A stretch of 64,000 nucleotides of DNA from Magicicada septendecula (Eukaryota; Arthropoda; Insecta; Hemiptera; Cicadidae): NCBI GenBank assembly GCA_034769895.1, contig JAWRYS010000723.1, forward strand, positions 1-64,000, given 5' to 3'. Positions within the stretch are counted from its first letter, which is position 1, and every line of letters starts with the position of its first letter. Positions 31,969 through 44,561 of this stretch are shown piece after piece. The translations under genes and the position numbers were made by a program. The notes beneath the pieces were generated by a model, which saw only the letters and a list, made by a program, of their open reading frames with translations, ran no database searches and was not told the origin of the DNA.

Positions 31969-33525
31969 TACAACGCTCCCTTTCTTCTAACACAATTATC
32001 TAATATTTGTGATGTTAGATAAAAAGTTACTTACCCGTGATTTTACTTTACCTGGGCGCCAGAACAAATCCCAGATACAAATGACACAGTTTCAGCTTAG
32101 CTCAGCGCATGGAGACACTCTTTCTCAGGATTCGTTCAGTGATTGTGGTTTTCAAGGGGAATCGTTACAAATAACTCTTTAAGATTTGCTTGATTATTAT
32201 TTTTAATGTTTTAATAAATGATTTTGAAACTTTAAATTGTTAATGGTAGTGGCTTAATTCTACCCTATCATTATAATTATTGAGTGAGTGTGGAAAGTAA
32301 TGATTAAGACGCTCAAACGACCTCTAGCTCTTATCTAGTCTGATTAAGAAATTTCTATCTTCCAAACCAGTGCTAAAGAACAGGTCTACAATAATTTGCA
32401 CGTCCAATACTACACACTATTTTCCATTCAACACTCTTATACTAAATTAAAGCTAATCTTAACAGTTAAAATACAATGTGTGCTTTTCTTAGTGTCTTTT
32501 TAAAATTGTTTATTGTTTTATTTTTTTGTTTAGCGCTTATAGCATTGATCAATGAATTTATTTCTTACTGTTTTGATGCGTTGACCAAAGGTAGGAATCT
32601 GTAGAGGTCCTCCTTTCGATGGTGTTGCACAGAAAATGGGTTGATCAATGTTGTGGAAGATGCCCTGGCAAGTACAGATGCTGTAGACTTCTGTAGCACA
32701 GGTCCTTCACGGCTGATGGATTAATTAATTAATTAATTAACGGTGATTTTACGCAGCTAGTGTTATTGAATGTTGTAAATTCATCTACACTGCGGACTAC
32801 TTCTCGATTTAGAACTGAATTTGCACTGTTGTGTAATTTAACAAATTTCTGGATGCGAATTATACACGTCAAGTGTGTTTCAGTACCGAACGAAGAGTGA
32901 TGCTACCCCTCGCTTTTAGCTGGCGTCTGTTTTAAATACGGGCTGCTGATTGGTTGAACAAATAAATCATGCGTTTTTCCAGTTGTGACAATCTCGAACA
33001 GGTCGGTCTAACACTCCGTGACAGGTTCCAAACAGCAGAGAAATTCTTGTCAAAATCGTACTTCCTGTATGCAAATCGATTGATTACAGGTATTTGCAAA
33101 TGTGTTTCCGAAGATCTGACCACAGAATATTGTTGCTTAGGTCTTTATCTGTGTGTGTGTGTGAAAACACCTTGTTCCTACGTAGCATAATTCTCTCGTT
33201 ATTCCTGTTGGCGTGCATCATCTGTATAACTTCTTATTTGTTAATTATATTAACTGAGCTTGCGGCTACTTATAAAGCTTTTCTTGCTGAATACAATGCT
33301 GTTTTCAGAATTGCTGTATATTTACAACTTTTGAAGTTATTGCAAGTTGAACTGATAATTCGCTTTGAGTAAATTTACCTGTTTGAACTGGATTCTATTG
33401 TCGCTGTGACGCGGTTAGAGTGAGATAGCTGCAATTATACGCTTTCTCTCTTCCTTACTGCGTTACGCTCGTACCTTCTATAGCTTTCATATAACGCTCT
33501 GATAGGACGCTATTATGAATCGTCA
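31969..33525 (-). repeat. gypsy-2 3' LTR
   Basis: In element sense it begins TGACGATTC and ends GCGTTGTA. It contains a (TTAA)n run near 32724-32744 and an ATTGG/CCAAT-type motif near 32948. Open frames inside it (for example 32932-33372) have no domain and differ between the two LTRs by indels. Confidence 0.88.
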
Positions 33526-33900
33526 TATATACCCCCACTAGGTATAAAAAAAATTGATTATGTAAATCATTAATTTTTTTTCGAATGTACAGTTTTACAC
33601 TGAATAAAATTTTGCACATTTACTTTAGCACTTTTTCCCGCACAAAACTTACACTTATACAATGTTACTTACATCCATCTTACAACTAAAGATTACAATG
33701 TTCCTTAACCTAACATGGTATATTTGAAATTTATATGATCATTTTTAATCATCATTTTAGATTAATTAAATGTCAAAAATTTAAATAACAACACTAACAT
33801 TTATTTAAATAAAATTTATTTTTACATTATTATTAATATTGATTCAAAACAATTATAAATTAATTTTATTTGACCAGGTTTGATTTATATACCTTACTGC

Positions 33901-34839
33901 TCAAATTATTATATCTTTATGGGTCAATATTTTGTTTATATTTTTCCACCTATGGGAACATAGCTTATATAGCTTACCTCCATACATAGAAAATCCTGGT
34001 TTGGAGTTGGTAACTGCTACTAAAGGGTTTATATAGGGACTACTTGCTCTCTCTATAACTCCATTCGCTAACATTTGTTGGATCTCTTTCTCCATTTCTA
34101 TAATGCAGAGGGATTGGATAAGTCCTTTGTACAAATGATGCATTTTCAGTTAGTGTCAACTGATGTTCATAGAACCTAGCTCTTCCAGGCTCTGTTCTGA
34201 ACACATCACTATACTCACCAACGAGTTGCTGAATTTTGTTCTGTTCATTGTTCAACTCAGTCCCAATATTGATTTCTGGAGTATTATCAATACAGTGCTG
34301 GTCACTCCTAACGTCAACTACAGGTTTTTCTATATACCCTTTTACGATACTTACCGAGTTCCAATGTTTAAACTCTTTAATACCTACATTTATTTTATTA
34401 GCATTTATTTCCATAGTAATGGTATTTCTTTTAAAATTTATTTTTGCTTTCCATTCAAGCAACGTATCTACCCACAATCATGAATGAGTTTAGGGACTAT
34501 TAGAGCTACTATTTGGGTTTGGTTACCATTTATACTGACAGGTAAATATATTTGTTCAGTTATCTTTTGCATTTTGGCTCCAGTGGCTCCCTGTACATTA
34601 CAATGTTTTACGGGTAGTCTGGGAAAATTTTGCAACTGATAATTATCTACAAATTTTGAGCTAACACAGGTAACTTCACTGCCAGTGTCAATAAGCGCTC
34701 GTACCAGCAGATTACTGATCTTACAAATTATTTCCGGACATTCAGGATAATGGTTTCTACCCACTTCTTGCTCCTCTTTTAACAAGAACTCCCTATCGCT
34801 CACTTGTTTTATATTATTAGCTACGTTCTTCTTACCTGT
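33901..34839 (-). pseudogene. pol: gypsy-2 protease and N-terminal RT remnant
   Basis: The protease part (34468-34839) contains ALIDTGSEVTCVS, the retropepsin catalytic motif. A second frame (34040-34477) has the linker and RT start (YSDVFRTEPGRARFYEHQL). A third (33901-34143) has IQQMLANGVIERASSPYINPLV, the N-terminal RT block. After that the sequence jumps to LCSHRWKNIN-type residues that look like the end of pol, so more than 2 kb of pol is deleted. The catalytic RT box is absent. This copy cannot supply its own replication enzymes. Confidence 0.85.
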
Positions 34840-34937
34840 TTTCTTTAATTATTATCTTGTTGTTGCATCCTCTTCGTTCACTTTATTAATTTAATAATAT
34901 ATATAAACTTTCACTAATGAACTTACTGTTGTCACTT

Positions 34938-34978
34938 CCCAAACGTTTCGAGATGTTGTTTCTCTTCTTCAGTGGGTG
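34938..34978 (-). ncRNA. Hammerhead ribozyme-like motif, PLE family 1
   Basis: The minus strand reads CCCA, CTGAAGA, extra A, stem II GAGA/TCTC around AACAACA, GAAA, ACGT, T, TGGG. Relative to 22166-22207 the stem II pair changes G-C to A-T on both sides, a compensatory change that supports the fold. Confidence 0.75.
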
Positions 34979-35543
34979 TATACTGATTGTCGATTACAGA
35001 ATAACCGTTACGGAAAAATGGTGTGTGTGGTGGGGGTTGATGGTGGGAAGGGATTGGCGCTGAGGTTCGAATTGTGTGTGTGGATCAGTGTATCGAATAG
35101 TGTATGTGATTTATAATGTATTTGTTCATTTAATATGTTGTTTGGTTGTAGTGTGTGATATCTGTATATTTCAATTGTTCAGCTGTGTTTAGTTTTCTAC
35201 TTTTAGGTAAGTAGTGTAATATTTCCATGTTGTGTTCTGTGTTTGTGTAACTGTGGTTTTCGTTATGTAAATGTGTGGCAAATGTGGAATGTATGTAGTT
35301 TGTGGTGAGGGCTTTTAAATGTTCAGAAAATCTGGAAGAAAAAGCATCAGATATATACAGATATCACACACTACAACCAAACAACATATTAAATGAACAA
35401 ATACATTATAAATCACATACACTATTCGAAACACTGATCCACACACACAATTCGAACCTCAGCGCCAATCCTTTCCCACCATCAACCCCCACCACACACA
35501 CCATTTTTCCGTAACGGTTATTCTGTAATCGACAATCAGTATA

Positions 35544-35584
35544 CACCCACTGAAGAAGAGAAACAACATCTCGAAACGTTTGGG
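35544..35584 (+). ncRNA. Hammerhead ribozyme-like motif, PLE family 1
   Basis: Inverted partner of 34938-34978 with identical core, stem II and palindromic ACGT. Stem I CCCA/TGGG is intact and the predicted cleavage follows GTT. Confidence 0.75.
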
Positions 35585-35609
35585 AAGTGACAACAGTGTT
35601 TCTTTAATT

Positions 35610-37238
35610 GTTTCACTGCAGGTAATGGTAGGTTTAATTTTGTTTTTTTTTCTACCTGCAGTGGCTTCCCGTTTCCCGTATTCATTTTACTAGTCGATGG
35701 TTGCTGCTCGGTAGAGGTTATAGTTGTTTTACACACTTTATACCCTTTATTAGATTTATTTTCTACACTTCTACTCCTACCTTTATCCTCCACTTCCTGT
35801 TGATTTTGTAGTTTATTACCCGGATATGGGGTAAACCTTTTTTCTTTCATACGTTCATTATCTCTCCTCTTATTTGAGTAGAACGTTGGTTCTTGCTGAT
35901 CACCTCTAGAGTAGTTACTCAGCTGATTACTTACCCGCTGTAGGTCCCTCTCTAAATCTAGACACTCATCTACGACCATAATGAACTTTTCTAAAGTATC
36001 CACTCCTCTAGTTGTGGTTGCTACTCTAGTACGTTCTGAGAAATGACGCGCTAGCTTATATACTAGGTCTCTCTCTTCTATTGGTGGTGTTAGATGTTTA
36101 ACTTGCGCCATTACATTAAGCACATAATTGGTAGTTGTCATATTCATTGACGGATGATACTTACCAAATTCTAAATGATCACGTACCCTTCTTTGTATTT
36201 GAACATTCCAGTACTCTGCTAGAAATTTTTCTCTGAAGTCTGAGTAGGTTTGGACTCTGTCTGAGATGACTTTCCACCACGTACCTGCCCAATTCTTGAG
36301 AAATCGGCCTAACATGTCCTTCTTATCCTCGTCGTCCATCAGTGGATTTACACGAGTTACATACGCTTCGAACAGCTTCAGGAATTCCACAGGATTCTCA
36401 TGTGGGTTACCTGAAAATGCAAGGTTTTCCGGTTCTTCCTTATAGCCGCCACACCTCACTACTTTGGTTTGCTGTGACTTCATTGCTTTAGTCAGCTCCT
36501 CCCACATTACCTTCAACTGTTGTTCCACCTTTTGATGTACTTCGTCACTGTTAGCTTTACTCTCTACCTGTTTCTTAACTTCACTAATATTTACACCCAG
36601 TTGGGTACACTCTTCCCTAGTATTTTGGATTTCTTCTTTATTTAGAAGTGTTTGTGTTTTTAATTCAGCTGTTACTTCGCTGAATTGTTGATTAATGAGG
36701 GTTACTTTGAGTTCTAACCTTTCATGTAATTCATTTCTAAATTTATTTAGCTTTTCGTCTTGACGGCAAAAATTAGTGTTTACTTGTTTTCTAAATTCAT
36801 CTAGCATAGTTTTAACCTCTTCGGTATGCTTATCAAACCTACTATTACTCTCGTCTATTTTATTATTAGTACTATCTAATTTACTAGCTAGATTAGATAT
36901 TTCTTCATCTATTTAAATGTAGCCTCTTTACTACTTTGTTCTATTTGGCTAGATAAATTTTCATTTATTTGTTTCATTTCACTGGACAAATATTTATTAG
37001 TTTGTTCTGTTTTATTATTAACATATATTAACAATTTCTGATTACTTTCTTCTAAACTTTTATTATTTTCTTCAATTTTACTTTCTATATTTTCAAGTTT
37101 ACTATTTGTAATTTCGATTTTATTATTAGTATCTTTTATTTCATTAGACAATTGATTCTTATTTTCATCCATTTTAGTGGTCAACTGCTTAAACATTTGC
37201 TCAATTGCTGACATATCTACTGATGATGATTTAGCCAT
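35610..37238 (-). pseudogene. gag: gypsy-2 Gag with long N-terminal coiled coil
   Basis: ATG at 37238 starts a region of about 250 residues rich in K, E, N, Q and S with heptad-like spacing (SKLENIESKIEENNKSLEESN), broken by a one-base shift and stop near 36910 and resumed to 36807. A capsid-like domain follows (FSGNPHENPVEFLKLFEAYV, WWKVISDRVQTYSDFREKFLAEYW), then a basic tail. I see no CCHC knuckle. The frame runs to 35610, where the Penelope insertion begins; residues beyond that belong to the insert. The leader from the LTR (37239-37432) includes TGTCGCCACAAC-type sequence near the LTR that may be the primer site. Confidence 0.85.
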
Positions 37239-37432
37239 TTTTACAATTTATTATTAACAAATAAATTTAAAATTATTTAATAGTTATTTGTAACTTGAAT
37301 TCCACTTTCTTTTCTAATTTTATTAATACTACAATTTAACTAATCACTTGGGTAATAGCAACGCCAAATTATATAACTTTATTTATATAATTTTGTGTTT
37401 AATTGGGCCCATTAGTTGTGGCGACAAATACA

Positions 37433-38989
37433 TACAACGCTCCCTTTCGTCTAACACAATTATCTAATATTTGTGATGTTAGATAAAAAGTTACTTACCC
37501 GTGATTTTACTTTACCTGGGCGCCAGAACAAATCCCAGATACAAATGACACGGTTTCAGCTTAGCTCAGCGCATGGAGACACTCTTTCTCAGGATTCGTT
37601 CAGTGATTGTGGTTTTTCAAGGGGAATCGTTACAAATAACTCTTTAAGATTTGCTTGATTATTATTTTTAATGTTTTAATAAATGATTTTGAAACTTTAA
37701 ATTGTTAATGGTAGTGGCTTAATTCTACCCTATCATTATAATTATTGAGTGAGTGTGGAAAGTAATGATTAAGACGCTCAAATGACCTCTAGCTCTTATC
37801 TATTCTGATTAAGAAATTTCTATCTTCCAAACCAGTGCTAAAGAACAGGTCTACAATAATTTGCACGTCCAATACTACACACTATTTTCCATTCAACACT
37901 CTTATACTAAATTAAAGCTAATCTTACAGTTAAAATACAATGTGTGCTTTTCTTAGTGTCTTTTTAAATTGTTTATTGTTTTATTTTTTTGTTTAGCGCT
38001 TATATCATTGATCAATGAATTTATTTCTTACTGTTTTGATGCGTTGACCAAAGGTAGGAATCTGTAGAGGTCCTCCTTTCGATGGTGTTGCACAGAAGAA
38101 TGGGTTGATCAATGTTGTGGAAGATGCCCTGGCAAGTACAGATGCTGTAGACTTCTGTAGCACAGGTCCTTCACGGCTGATGGATTAATTAATTAATTAA
38201 TTAACGGTGATTTTATGCAGCTAGTGTTATTGAATGTTGTAAATTCATCTACACTGCGGACTACTTCTCGATTTAGAACTGAATTTGCACTGTTGTGTAA
38301 TTTAAAAAATTTCTGGATGCGAATTATACATGTCAAGTGTGTTTCAGTACCGAACGAAGAGTGATGCTACCCCTCGCTTTTAGCTGGCGTCTGTTTTAAA
38401 TACGGGCTGCTGATTGGTTGAACAAATAAATCATGCGTTTTTCCAGTTGTGACAATCTCGAACAGGTCGGTCTAACACTCCGTGACAGGTTCCAAACGGC
38501 AGAGAAATTCTTGTCAAAATCGTACTTCCTGTATTTGCAAATCGATTGATTACAGGTATTTGCAAATGTGTTTCCGAAGATCTGACCACAGAATATTGTT
38601 GCTTAGGTCTTTATCTGTGTGTGTGTGAAAACACCTTGTTCCTACGTAGCATAATTCTCTCGTTATTCCTGTTGGCGTGCGTCATCCATATAACTTCTTT
38701 ATTTGTTAATTATATTAACTGAGTTTGCGGCTACTTATAAAGCTTTTCTTGCTGAATACAATGCTGTTTTCAGAATTGCCGTATATTTACAACTTTTGAA
38801 GTTATTGCAAGTTGAACTGATAATTCGCTTTGAGTAAATTTACCTGTTTGAACTGGATTCTATTGTCGCTGTGACGCGGTTAGAGTGAGATAGCTGCAAT
38901 TATACGCTCTCTCTCTTCCTTACTGCGTTACGCTCATACCTTCTATAGCTTTCATATAACGCTCTGATAGGACGCTATTATGAATCGTC

Positions 38990-38990
<1 letters not shown>
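37433..38990 (-). repeat. gypsy-2 5' LTR
   Basis: Nearly identical to 31969-33525, differing by scattered substitutions and small indels. Followed at 38991 by an AT dinucleotide run. Confidence 0.88.

Positions 38991-39021
<31 letters not shown>
38991..39021. repeat. (AT)n microsatellite beside gypsy-2
   Basis: About 15 AT units. The left edge of gypsy-2 also lies in an AT-rich tract, so the element appears to have inserted in this repeat. Confidence 0.9.
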
Positions 39022-39026
<5 letters not shown>

Positions 39027-39114
39027 ACTCTTTTTGCTACAGTCCGTTTCTTGATTTATATAATATATTTATTATTTATACTGAAATTACCTCAAGATAT
39101 TTTATTTTCCTAAT

Positions 39115-39157
39115 TAAGAATATGTTTCGAGAGCTATTGTGCTCTCATCCTCAGCCT
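39115..39157 (-). ncRNA. Hammerhead ribozyme-like motif, PLE family 2
   Basis: CTGAGGA, extra T, perfect six-pair stem II GAGAGC/GCTCTC around ACAATA, GAAA. The stem III palindrome is altered to ACATAT. Confidence 0.65.
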
Positions 39158-39470
39158 TCGCAATTCTGCGTCTAGTAAAGTACCTATGACACTAATAAAA
39201 CACATACCACACAAAGGGACCATAATGAACAGTTGGGAAAGTTTACAAATATACAAACATAAAACACAAAACAAACTAATACCCGAACAAATACAAATCA
39301 ATACAAAAGAAGACACAATTTTCAAAGCACTCAACATCGAAAATACACAAAATACTAATACATACACCACAACCACACACAAAAATACTACTTTGAGATA
39401 CTAGAAACCAACAGGAGACCACAATGGCAACAAACCAACACATAGGTACTTCACTAGACACAGAATCCTG

Positions 39471-39512
39471 AAGGCTGAGGATGAGAGCACAATAGCTCTC
39501 GAAACATGTTCC
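39471..39512 (+). ncRNA. Hammerhead ribozyme-like motif, PLE family 2
   Basis: The best-preserved family-2 copy: CTGAGGA, extra T, GAGAGC-ACAATA-GCTCTC, GAAA and ACATGT. GG/CC starts stem I, and CCT with AGG could continue it beyond an internal loop. Confidence 0.72.
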
Positions 39513-40194
39513 AAATTAGGAAAATAAAATATCTTGAGGTAATTTCAGTATAAATAATAAATATAATATATTGCAACGATACAGCCATATGCTGTATTAG
39601 GCATTAATTTGAATAAATATAAAATTTGTAGAATTATTATAAGTTAAGGGTAAATGGACAGGTCTGAGATTGTAAAAATATTTCATTGTTAGATTAGGGG
39701 AGAAATTAACCTGTTCCGACAAGCAGAGAACACCTGCTCAATTGTATGTGTGTTACGCGTGTATCTTGTGTGTGTTAGTGATGCATGTACAGACAGGAAT
39801 CTCAGCCCCAAGTAATTAATAAAATAATTAATTTAATTCACTGTGTGAAAACTAATTAGTGTATAAACAAACCAAAGGCACTAAAGTGTGTGTAAATTTA
39901 GAGTTATCCCCAGTGAGAAAATGACGTTAATAGGACACGCTATGCGAAGTCAGTGCGAAATAAACATGCCAAAAAATATGCAAATTACCCTATGACGCTC
40001 AAATTAATACAATGAGTGCTTAATCAAATTAGCTATGATTTGTGCTATCTCGATTCCGTGCAAAACATTGCTATTTGCTAATAATTGCAAATAGATGAAA
40101 AGGTTCGGGAGTGGGGGCTATCAGGCGATCTGCAGGTATCGACAGGACGATTTTGGAGCTAACTGGCACGGAATCTCGAGAGGGTATAAATTAA

Positions 40195-40307
40195 GGGTTC
40201 GACCGAAAACCCCTCTCTTCTTTTCAAGACACAGTTGCAGTCGGACATGCTGTCCGTCGGCAGAACAGTTTTATTTTTATTACAAGTCTCATTAACGAAA
40301 GAATAAA
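40195..40307 (+). promoter_or_regulatory. TATA box and nearby polyA signal (candidate solo LTR core)
   Basis: TATAAA at 40195-40200 is followed by CACAGTTGCAGTCGG about 35 bases on and AATAAA at 40302-40307. A spacing of about 100 bases between promoter and polyadenylation signal is typical of an LTR R region. A small inverted repeat (ATTAACGAA/TTCGTTAAT) surrounds the polyA signal. Ends were not identified; the probable extent is within 39580-40560. Confidence 0.4.
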
Positions 40308-40309
40308 AC

Positions 40310-41084
40310 ATTCGTTAATTATGTGACAATATTCCGGAAAACGTAAAAGTACCGGGACCGTTTAAGTCTACCAAGAGTATCTATGGAGAAGCTAACAGAG
40401 CGACGAGGTATGCTGGACGTTAGACGATGTTTAAGATTATAATTAGAAATAATCTTTTAGAAATGTAGATAAATGTTTAGTCATAAGAATGAGCGATCGC
40501 ATATAAAGAAATAATAAAAAAAAAGAATTTAAAGTTGAGAGAGTAGATTTTGTTTATCAAAGTAAATAGTTAATTGATTTGATATTTGCATTATAGAAAA
40601 GAATAATTTAAAAGTGAATATAATACAAATGCCAGTCTAAAAGTAATTAATATAAATTTAAATTTAATTTTAAACATTGGTATAGACTGAGCGAGTTGAG
40701 GTCAGATCTGAATTAAAAGAATTCAATTCAAATTACATTTTAATATTATATTTTATTAGTAAATCAAATTATTAACATGTGTAGATTAAGATTATTAACA
40801 TGTCTAGATGCAAGAGGTGTTTTAAATATGTGTAACACTGCATAGTATAAGAGATAAACATTTAATAATGAGCAATATCGTGACCGAAGATTATTAATGA
40901 TGTGTATTATTTATAAGATTGAGTAAACAATAAATATGAATTTTTAAATACTCATAAATATAATACTCGTATTATAATTACACCTGAACCCCAATTACAC
41001 ATACACGTTATTTGTATTGTTATAATTTTGTCGCCCGTCAACGTGTGGCACAACACGCGTACATTTAATAACTTTGTATAGTTG

Positions 41085-41122
<38 letters not shown>

Positions 41123-42552
41123 CTTATCAGGTTTTCTTATTATTTTACTTTCCAAAGTCCACTTACTATTTCGCAGCATCCATCAACTGATTTTACCTTT
41201 CTATATGTTCTATTTTACATTGAAAATGTTCTTTAAATTATGTTTGAATTCAGCATTAGTTTAATTTTGCTAAGCTATTTTGAAGTACTAAATCATTTAC
41301 TAATAAATCATTTTCACCTGCTAATCATACTTTTATATTTAACAAGTAGATAGTCTGTAATAGGCTATCCATTTAGTGATTTATTGTTGCTTGTAATATA
41401 ATCTTTCATTCAGTTTTTAATAATTTAAAATTTGCTCCAACTTATATTTGCAGTACATAAGCTTCAGTTCTGTTATAGTATCTGCCTTAACAAGTTAAGA
41501 GTTTACTAAAGTTAAAACACAACAAATACTAATTTCTTTTCCTGTCATAGTGTAATATTTTTGTCACTATGTTTATTTGATGCTAGGGGCAGCACTTTTA
41601 CTCTTTGCTTAGGTTAGCAAAATAACTAGGACTGGAAAGGACATGTATGTATTATTACTATCCATTATTTCCAAAGACAGCATTTCAAAATCTGTTATAA
41701 TGTGTGTCCCTCTAATGGTACTGTAGATTTTTACTGTACCTAACCAATTATCAAAAGAAGAGTGGAGGCTGTCCTTTCAGTTTAGCTGAAAAAATAGTTT
41801 TGTTCTGTAGACCTACCATTTTTTTTGTAGGCCTTTCAATTCTTATACACATTTTATACAAATAAATCTTATTAAATTATGAATATGGACATAAAATTTA
41901 ATGTTAGGAAATATGTAATTAAAGTTAATAAAAGCAAATGGAAATGTTTAGATACGGTACTTTTATTACCAAAAAGGGGAAGAAATTATTATAACTCTAA
42001 TAGTAATAAAATATCATAATTCTTATTGGAGAGAAACTGTTGGTAATATACTGTTGGGAAAAAAATTAATTTCTTTCATTTTTTTGTTCTGTTTTATTTT
42101 CAATAAAAGTTGATTTTTTAAACAGTCAGTCATTTAATTTCAATTACTTCCTCAAAGTAAAATTTTCTACAGTTTTTGCCATTATTTTTTATAAGTTTAA
42201 TGGCAGATTAACAAAGTTTAATACAGCTTTGATACTAGATTTTTAAAATTCTGCAAATTACACTTTAAACCACAAAAGTTGTGCCAAAATTGGCATCTAT
42301 TGAAATGTATTGTCATATTAATTAAAATTTATAGTAGGAATTAGAGATAAATAAATTGGGAGCCAAACCTGAACAAAACATTTACCGAGTTAGGGAAAGT
42401 TATTAAAGCTTTTATTTTGTGTATAAAACCGTTCCTCTACTCACTTTACTGTTTGTTTACATTCAGATTTGCATCTACTTTCTTATAGGAGACTCTATTT
42501 ATGTACATTACAAGAGTGAGTTTTATATTTAATAATATTATTATATATATAT
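40310..42552. other. AT-rich sequence with an (AT)n run, no genes seen
   Basis: Contains an AT dinucleotide run at 41087-41121. No reading frame with a recognisable domain. It ends at the (TA)n into which E1 inserted. Confidence 0.6.
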
Positions 42553-42698
42553 TGTTACAACACAAATAAGCCACCCCAATACCAGGGATAAAAAAGATGA
42601 ATCAACAATATAAAAAGTAATTCGTATAATATAAAATGTTTAAACTAATGAATATTAAATGACAATGATGCGACAAACGACGACATGACCTAACCCAA

Positions 42699-42878
42699 GT
42701 GATTGACCAAATAAAAGGAAACCAAAGGAGAAGGGGAAAACCAAAACCAAATAAGAAAGTGATTGACCAAATAAAAGGAAACCAAAGGAGAAGGGGAAAA
42801 CCGAAACCAAATAAGAAAGTGATTGACCAAATAAAAGGAAACCAAAGGAGAAGGGGAAAACCAAAATTAAATGAAATT
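42699..42878. repeat. 60-bp tandem repeat, three copies
   Basis: Units start at 42699, 42759 and 42819 (GTGATTGACCAAATAAAAGG). The 3' LTR has one unit at 48087, so the array expanded, or contracted in the partner, after insertion. The apparent open frames on the reverse strand here are by-products of the repeat. Confidence 0.95.
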
Positions 42879-44561
42879 AAAACGAAATAAGATGAAGGAG
42901 AAGAAGAAGGAAAATGGAAATGAAACAAACCATGTATAAAGGGAAATAAAATGAAATCAAATGATAAGACACAAACAAAAGATATACAATAAAAGAAGGA
43001 GAAATGGTACACTCAAATATAATATTGGAAACGAAACCAATAACTAACCAATGTAAAAAATAAGTATTATTATCGATTAAATGATAGATATAAATGATAA
43101 TTGATAAAACCCGATAAATAAAAGTACACTAACCCAAGAATTAGAGTTATATGTAATACAGAACTCTATAAAGTCATGAACTTATTAATAGTATAAATAA
43201 TATTTGTAAAGAGAGAGATAGTGAGATGGTGAGAAAATAAAAATATCTAAGTGACAAAGAGAAAGTAATGGTAGGGATTACCCATTAATAAACACTTAAA
43301 ATAAAAATTTAAGAAGTGCAAAAGTGAAAGTGTAAAACCCCACAATAATTAGAAAATATAGTGATAGATAAAAAACACTTAATAAATCAGTGATAAACAC
43401 TAAATGGTTTAAAAGTGAATGTTATTAATAAATCAGAATATTGTAAATGATAGTTTTAGGAAATATAGTGATAGATAAAAAACGCTTAGTAAATCAGTGA
43501 TAAACACTAAACGATTTAATGGTGAACAAATAAGAATTTTGTTAATGATAGTAATTAAAGATAGTATTAAGATTAAATATAAATGAAGGATACGATGTTA
43601 TTCAGGGGAGGAAGCCCATAGAATGTCAACAGTTAGTGTTACCGTGGATAGAAGGTAGAGATTATTTAAGAAATAATATAGTAAAGAAATTAAAAACAAA
43701 ATCAATAAACACCCCATGTTATAAGGGATAATCAATTAAGTAAATTTGAATGGTGTGATGATGTTTATCACCCAAAAAATAATAAAGAATGAAATGAATT
43801 GTAAACAAACATTACCTAACAACTGTTAAAAAATTGTTCAATTAAATTTATGAATAGGATATGGCTGAAGGAATTATACAGACCATAGGCCTAGATGTTA
43901 TGTTTTATGTAATAAAGAATAGTAAGTAATAGCCATATTGTTAACAAGGGCAAAATAGATAAATAAGAAGGTAAATCAATACAGATCTAATAACACTGGA
44001 AAATCAGTTAGGAAATAATTAACAAGCCATGATGTAGAAAATAATGGTAACATACAATTAGCATAAAAACAGATCCAAAACACATCAACAAATAAACAAA
44101 TCAATTATAATCACAAAACAAAACACATTAGGGTAAAATAAGATGTAATTTGTATAAGATCAGTAAATATAATCAATGGCTACTTAGGCCTATGAAATGC
44201 CTAACTGTCAAAAACAAATAACTTCAAATTGTAAAAAATTAACAAAGAAATTAGCAAATCCAAGGCAAGAAACTAGCCAAGGTTAATTGGTGAATAATAT
44301 TAAAAGAAAAATGTTAGAATAAGAACTTAAAATAAAAAAGAAATGTAATTAACAAATATTAACATAATTGTACAAGCATTAATACATTAAAGAACCCAAC
44401 CTTATGGGATATCAAAATAATCTTTGAAAGGAAATACAAACAGTAGTGATAATATTTAATACATAGGAAGGAAGACAGAAGAATAAAAGCAATCAGAAGA
44501 GATACAGTAATTTTGAATAAAAATTCAAAATTGATAACAATGGTTATAAAGTCATGATCAA

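Larger units (their letters stand above)
34851..35598 (-). mobile_element. Penelope family-1 mini-dimer inserted in gypsy-2, 11-bp TSD
   Basis: A minus-strand 3' end (34851 to about 35335, with the CATCCTCTTCGTTCACTTTAT tail) is joined to a plus-strand 3' end (about 35340-35598). TTTCTTTAATT occurs at both edges (34840-34850 and 35599-35609). The unit interrupts gypsy-2 between gag and protease. Both arms hold only C-terminal coding sequence (IYRYHTLQPNNILNEQ...) plus hammerhead-like motifs, so even a unit of about 750 bases kept the inverted-dimer layout. Confidence 0.88.
31969..38990 (-). mobile_element. gypsy-2 LTR retrotransposon, internally deleted, with nested Penelope
   Basis: LTRs of about 1,557 bases (31969-33525 and 37433-38990) are about 99% alike by eye and flank an internal region read on the minus strand: leader, gag, protease, start of RT, then directly the end of pol. 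Most of RT, RNase H and integrase are missing. A GTGGGGGTATA tract (element sense) precedes the 3' LTR. The element lies in an AT-repeat at the end of a Penelope copy, and a family-1 Penelope dimer sits between gag and protease. A target duplication is obscured by the AT repeat. Confidence 0.88.
39022..39575 (+). mobile_element. Penelope family-2 mini-dimer
   Basis: A short minus-strand 3' end (about 39022-39185, with tail) is fused at 39185/39186 to a plus-strand 3' end (39186-39575) that encodes LIKHIPHKGTIMNSWESLQIYKHK and ENTQNTNTYTTTT. It is the third dimer with one tailed arm and one untailed arm. No clear target duplication was found because both edges are AT repeats. Confidence 0.83.

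Noticed and set aside
42602..43012. Minus-strand frame with repeated FPLLLWFPFIW segments
   Set aside because: Product of the 60-base tandem repeat in the E1 LTR; the single-unit partner at 47990-48244 shows it is not a stable protein.
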